From Thelonectria olida (lineage: Eukaryota; Ascomycota; Sordariomycetes; Hypocreales; Nectriaceae), in contig JAGPYM010000003.1 in assembly GCA_020736575.1 (NCBI GenBank), positions 3,001,737-3,065,736 on the forward strand: a DNA stretch of 64,000 nt, written 5' to 3'. This document shows positions 60,680 to 64,000 of this stretch, one piece after another (position 1 is the first letter of the stretch; every line of letters begins with the position of its first letter). The position numbers were made by a program, and so were the translations under genes. The notes beneath the pieces were generated by a model, which was not told the DNA's origin, made no database searches, and was given only the letters and a program-made list of their open reading frames with translations.

Positions 60680-60887
60680 TGTCATGTATCATAACATGCC
60701 TTAGACGGCTCTCTTTAGAGCCGCGGGTGAGATGTACGAATAGGGGGAAGCGATCCAAAGCCATGGATAGCCAGCTCAGTGTCTTGATTGTGTAATTCAT
60801 CCATCCTGGAAGCGTTTATCTGTTGCATATCTCTATAACTATGTGTCTATAGGCAGCTCCAGCTTGATCAAATGAAGGACCACCGTG

Positions 60888-61728
60888 TTAGGCTGCATCA
60901 TCTTGGGATGTGTCGTTCTCATCTGGGAGATCTTCCCCAAGAGCAACAGGGTCGGGCCAAGACAAACCCAAGCCTCCGGAGAGAGTATTCTCTGCCTGCT
61001 TGAGCCCGTTCACTCCCCCAGCATTGGCGTCAAACTCGAAGACGCGATAATCGCTGTTGAAGTACCAGTAGCCCGTGGCGCCGACCCTCATAAAGCCTGA
61101 GTGGGACACGACGAAGATGAATTTCTCGCCCCGCTGGCTAAGATTCTCCAGAGCACGTTGCCCGCGGGCAATGATGTCCTGTTTGGTATGGGCGTAGCGC
61201 CTGCCGGCTGGAGATGTCTTGTCAGGCCACACAGGGTCGACAGTGGTGAAGTTTACGCAGGGAAAGTCGGGAGTGAGAGATTCAACGAGGCTCCCAGTGT
61301 CGCACGGTTGGTCAGAGTTTTCTATAGGCAATTTATTGTAAAGTCAGATGAGGTGGCAATGGTGATAATCTTGGTTAATTAGGTCAAGTTTACCTTGCCA
61401 GTCGGCGTTGGCATCAAACCTGACGCCGCGCTCGATCAACCAATCCAGTGACAACATGGCCGTCTGCATAGTACGACGCATGGGACTGACGACGATGGCG
61501 ACTTTATCGAGGTTTGCTGTGGCCTCGGTGAAGGTGGTTTGGAGATTGGCGCGAAGCGTAGCGCATTGGTCGATTCCAAAGTCCGACAAAGGGGGATCGT
61601 GGATGGAGTAGTCTTGTGAAGGAGGGAAAGAAGTCAGTTTGTGCCATATAATGGGCGGTTAGGAGAGACTTATTAGTAACATTGTGAAGGGCTTGAGCAT
61701 GACGGATAAGAACGATAGTGGGAGACAT
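60888..61728 (-). CDS. Histidine-phosphatase (phosphoglycerate mutase-like) family protein with an AT-AG intron
   Basis: Exons: 61728-61674, 61612-61394 and 61321-60888, giving 235 residues. The start MSPTIVLIRHAQALHN holds the RHA motif with catalytic His10. Further family marks are DYSIHDPPLSDFG-like residues, VSPMRRTMQTA, QENSDQPCDTGS and FVVSHSGFMR with the second His. These enzymes are phosphatases or mutases acting through a phospho-histidine; the substrate is not known. Intron 1 cannot be spliced in frame with a GT donor. The fitting donor is A|ATAAGT at 61673, the normal GTAAGT with its first G changed to A; with the CACAAG acceptor it gives HNVTNYSIHDPPL. The gene may be damaged or use a rare AT-AG intron. 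Intron 2 (72 bp) is normal. An AT-rich block begins about 300 bp upstream. Confidence 0.8.
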
Positions 61729-62030
61729 TCTGAAAGGATAGAATTGGTTTACATGTTGAGTGTAAGAAGGCTGTTAACTAGGGTGAGATTAGAGATGGCA
61801 AAGGTAGGTATATGTAGGTTTGAAGACTTCAATTTAGGGGGCGCTTTGCTAGTGCCCGCCGGATCCCCTTTTCCCTATTAGGGCTTGTGCTAACTGTAAG
61901 GACCTGCTGGTCGGCGAGTGCGCGCCGAGCCTGCGGCTCCTTATAGGCCGGTGTGTGGTGCAGTTCTCTCACGCAGAGAGATAACTGGTTGATCTTTTTA
62001 GCCTTACAGCTGGACTAGTCTATTAACAGG
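61729..62030. promoter_or_regulatory. Promoter side of phosphatase gene, edge of AT-rich block
   Basis: About 300 bp of normal composition, ending in a GC-rich patch (61850-61960) before the sequence turns to more than 85% A+T. No gene is seen. Confidence 0.45.
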
Positions 62031-62359
62031 CGAATTATACTATGCTAACCCTTATATTAACTAATTTATAAGTTAGTCTGGTTTTTAATTATAGCTTAAG
62101 GCTGGGCTTATAGTAGTTATTTTATAACTTAGTCCCTTATAATAATTTTTTAAAAAAAGCTTAGTTTTTAAGCTATTATTTATAATTAATAGTTTATATT
62201 ATTATTTATTTATTAGTATTTAATAAATATAAATAGTTTTAATTAATTATAATTAAATTAGTTTATTATTATTTATTTATTTTTTATTTAATTATATATT
62301 ATTATATATTATTTTATTTATTATTATAATTATTATTTATTAAAATAAGCTAAATATTA

Positions 62360-62701
62360 ATATATAATAAAAATTAATATAAATAAAATTTAATTTTATA
62401 TTTATTATAATAAGCTTTTTTAAAAGGTTTATAATTAGTTTTTAAATAAAGTTTTTTATTAAATAAACCTTATTTAAAAAACCTTATTTTAAACTTTTAA
62501 TATTATTATTAAAAAAGCTAATAATTTAAGTATATAATAGTAGTTAATATAAGCTAAACCCTAGCTTTATATTTATTATAATAAGCTTTTTAATAAGCCT
62601 TATAATTAGTTTTAAAATAAAAGTCCCTATTAAATAAACCTTATTTAAAAAACCTTATTTTAAGCTTTTAATATAAAAGTACCTTTCGATTTAACTTTAG
62701 T
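62360..62701. repeat. Direct tandem repeat, about 171 bp unit, two copies
   Basis: The word TTTATTATAATAAGC starts at 62401 and 62572, and AAATAAACCTTATTTAAAAA starts at 62461 and 62632; both spacings are exactly 171. The copies differ by scattered A/T changes and a few C-containing words kept in copy 2. Confidence 0.85.
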
Positions 62702-63830
62702 TTATATAATTTAACTAATAATATAATATATAACTATTAAAATACTTAACTTTTTATTAATTAAATATAATATAATTTAATTAAATAATAAAAATTATAA
62801 AACTATATATTATATATTAAAATATATAAATTTCCTAAAATATATTAAATTAATACATGATTTTAATAGGTATTTAAAAGAGTTATAACTCTTAAGTATT
62901 TTTATACTATTTAATATAAATATAGTATTAAATATTAATTAAAAAATTAATTTAATTATTTTAAATTATAAGATTTTAATTAAAAGATTTAATATATATT
63001 AATATTATTATAATTTTATTAAATAGAAAGTTAAAAACCTTATATAACTTTTAAAAAGAAAAGAAAAAACTATTTTAATAATAATAATAAGTAATTTATT
63101 AAAATAATCTAATTAGATACTTATAAGCTGTAGCTTTAGGAGCTATTATATATAGTAGTAATAATTTAAATAGTAATTTAAAAAGCTATAAAGGAAAATT
63201 GAAAAAAAAAAATTAAGTTAAATAGATATAAGGGTTAAAAGGTAGGGGGCTAATAAACTTTTAATATAAAAATATTATTTTTTTAAATTTTAATTTATAT
63301 AATTTAATATAATTAACTTTTTACTAATTAAATAAATTATAATTTAAAAAGATAATATTAATATAATAGCTTAATATTTATTAAATTATATAAATTTTTT
63401 TAAATATATTTATTTAATTAAAAAGTTTAAAAAGCATTTTAAATAGTTATAACTTTTTAATATTTTTATATTAGCTAATATAAATATACTATTAAAAATA
63501 ATATAAAAAGTTAATTTAATTCTTTTAAACTATTATATTTTAATTAAAGAATTAAATATATAAAAAATTAAATTTTAATTTTTTAATAGAAAAGTTAGTT
63601 AATTTAATTACTTTTTAAATTAGGTAAGAAATAATAAGTTTAATTAAAATAATTAATTATTTTTTAAAAAAATATACAAGTATAATTTAAAATTATAATT
63701 TTAAAAGCTATTATATATAATAGTAATAATTTAAATAATTATTTAAAAAGCTATAAAATAAAAATTTAAAAATAAAAAGTAAGTTAAATAAATAAATAAA
63801 TATAAGAGTTAAAAAGTAAAAAAAGCTAAA
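62665..63830. repeat. Direct tandem repeat, about 565-593 bp unit, two diverged copies
   Basis: Matching words lie in the same order: CTTTTAATATAAAA at 62665 and 63258, AGTTATAACT at 62881 and 63445, AGCTATTATATATA at 63141 and 63706. The spacings (593, 564, 565) show one main indel near the start of the unit. The later copy has lost nearly all of the few C and G left in the first. Confidence 0.8.
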
Positions 63831-64000
63831 AGAGTTAAAAAAAAAGAAAATAAATTAAATAAATTTAAAATAATTAAATTAATAGAAAAAAATAAAATAA
63901 TTAAATAGAAAAATATATAAAAAAGTTAAAATACTAATAAAAATTACTAATTATAAAGTTATGTTTTTAAGATTTTTTATATTAATATAAATAATATAAA

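Larger units (their letters stand above)
62031..64000. repeat. AT-rich repeat block, probably RIP-degraded, running to the window edge
   Basis: About 2 kb with very high A+T and almost no open frames. It is built largely of tandem repeats: a pair spaced 171 bp apart (62360-62701) and a pair spaced 564-593 bp apart (62665-63830). Occasional AAGCTT/AAGCTA words and short G patches (63240) survive. This fits transposon or satellite DNA destroyed by RIP in a fungal AT-rich isochore, possibly heterochromatic. No terminal repeats or transposase remains. Confidence 0.8.

Overview
This window is nuclear DNA from a filamentous ascomycete, most likely a Sordariomycete and perhaps of the order Hypocreales; the order is a guess. 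The evidence is a set of orthologues typical of Pezizomycotina, short introns of about 50-100 bp with GT..AG ends and CTAAC/CTGAC branch sites, moderate GC in genes, and blocks of more than 85% A+T that look like old repeats worn down by repeat-induced point mutation (RIP). I see no bacterial, viral, CRISPR or plasmid features. Gene models were built by hand from splice consensus, reading phase and family knowledge.

Layout: 1-966 (-) start of a membrane protein cut by the window edge; 2657-5856 (-) calpain-family protease with a reading-frame break near its C-terminus; 8479-9320 (-) seven-zinc-knuckle GIS2/CNBP protein; 12388-13857 (-) two-TM protein with PPxY motifs and no obvious ATG; 15669-16896 (-) U5 snRNP 40K WD40 protein, head to head with 17359-18104 (+) TRAPP subunit Bet3; 20879-23685 (+) LisH regulator Som1/Flo8; 24801-25703 (-) secreted GH16 glucanase; 28348-29235 (-) unrecognised protein; 29852-30193 (+) tiny Tom5-like protein; 30806-32994 (+) unrecognised disordered protein; 33583-34809 (-) Ste2 pheromone receptor; 35768-37484 (-) Vps23/Tsg101 of ESCRT-I; 38853-40316 (+) indoleamine 2,3-dioxygenase; 40616-41991 (-) GH45 cellulase with CBM1; 43676-47578 (+) RNA polymerase II subunit Rpb2; 47893-48248 (-) Pet117; 48690-49060 AT-rich island; 49540-50191 (+) V-ATPase subunit G; 50413-52296 (-) CTNNBL1; 53676-57728 (+) MIT-domain protein; 58427-60679 (+) mitochondrial GTPase Guf1; 60888-61728 (-) phosphoglycerate-mutase-family protein with an odd splice donor; about 62030-64000 AT-rich repeat block reaching the edge.

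Most genes are housekeeping: splicing (U5-40K, CTNNBL1), transcription (Rpb2, Som1), ER-Golgi and endosomal traffic (Bet3, Vps23, MIT protein), mitochondria (Guf1, Pet117, Tom5-like) and acidification (Vma10). A few suit a plant- or litter-associated life (GH16, GH45-CBM1) and mating (Ste2). There is no gene cluster for a pathway and no clear novel system. The points that deserve a second look are gene-structure oddities: exons of 3-12 nt, two GC-AG introns, an AT-AG intron, a frame break at a homopolymer, a conserved-looking frame without a start codon, and tandemly repeated AT-rich DNA.
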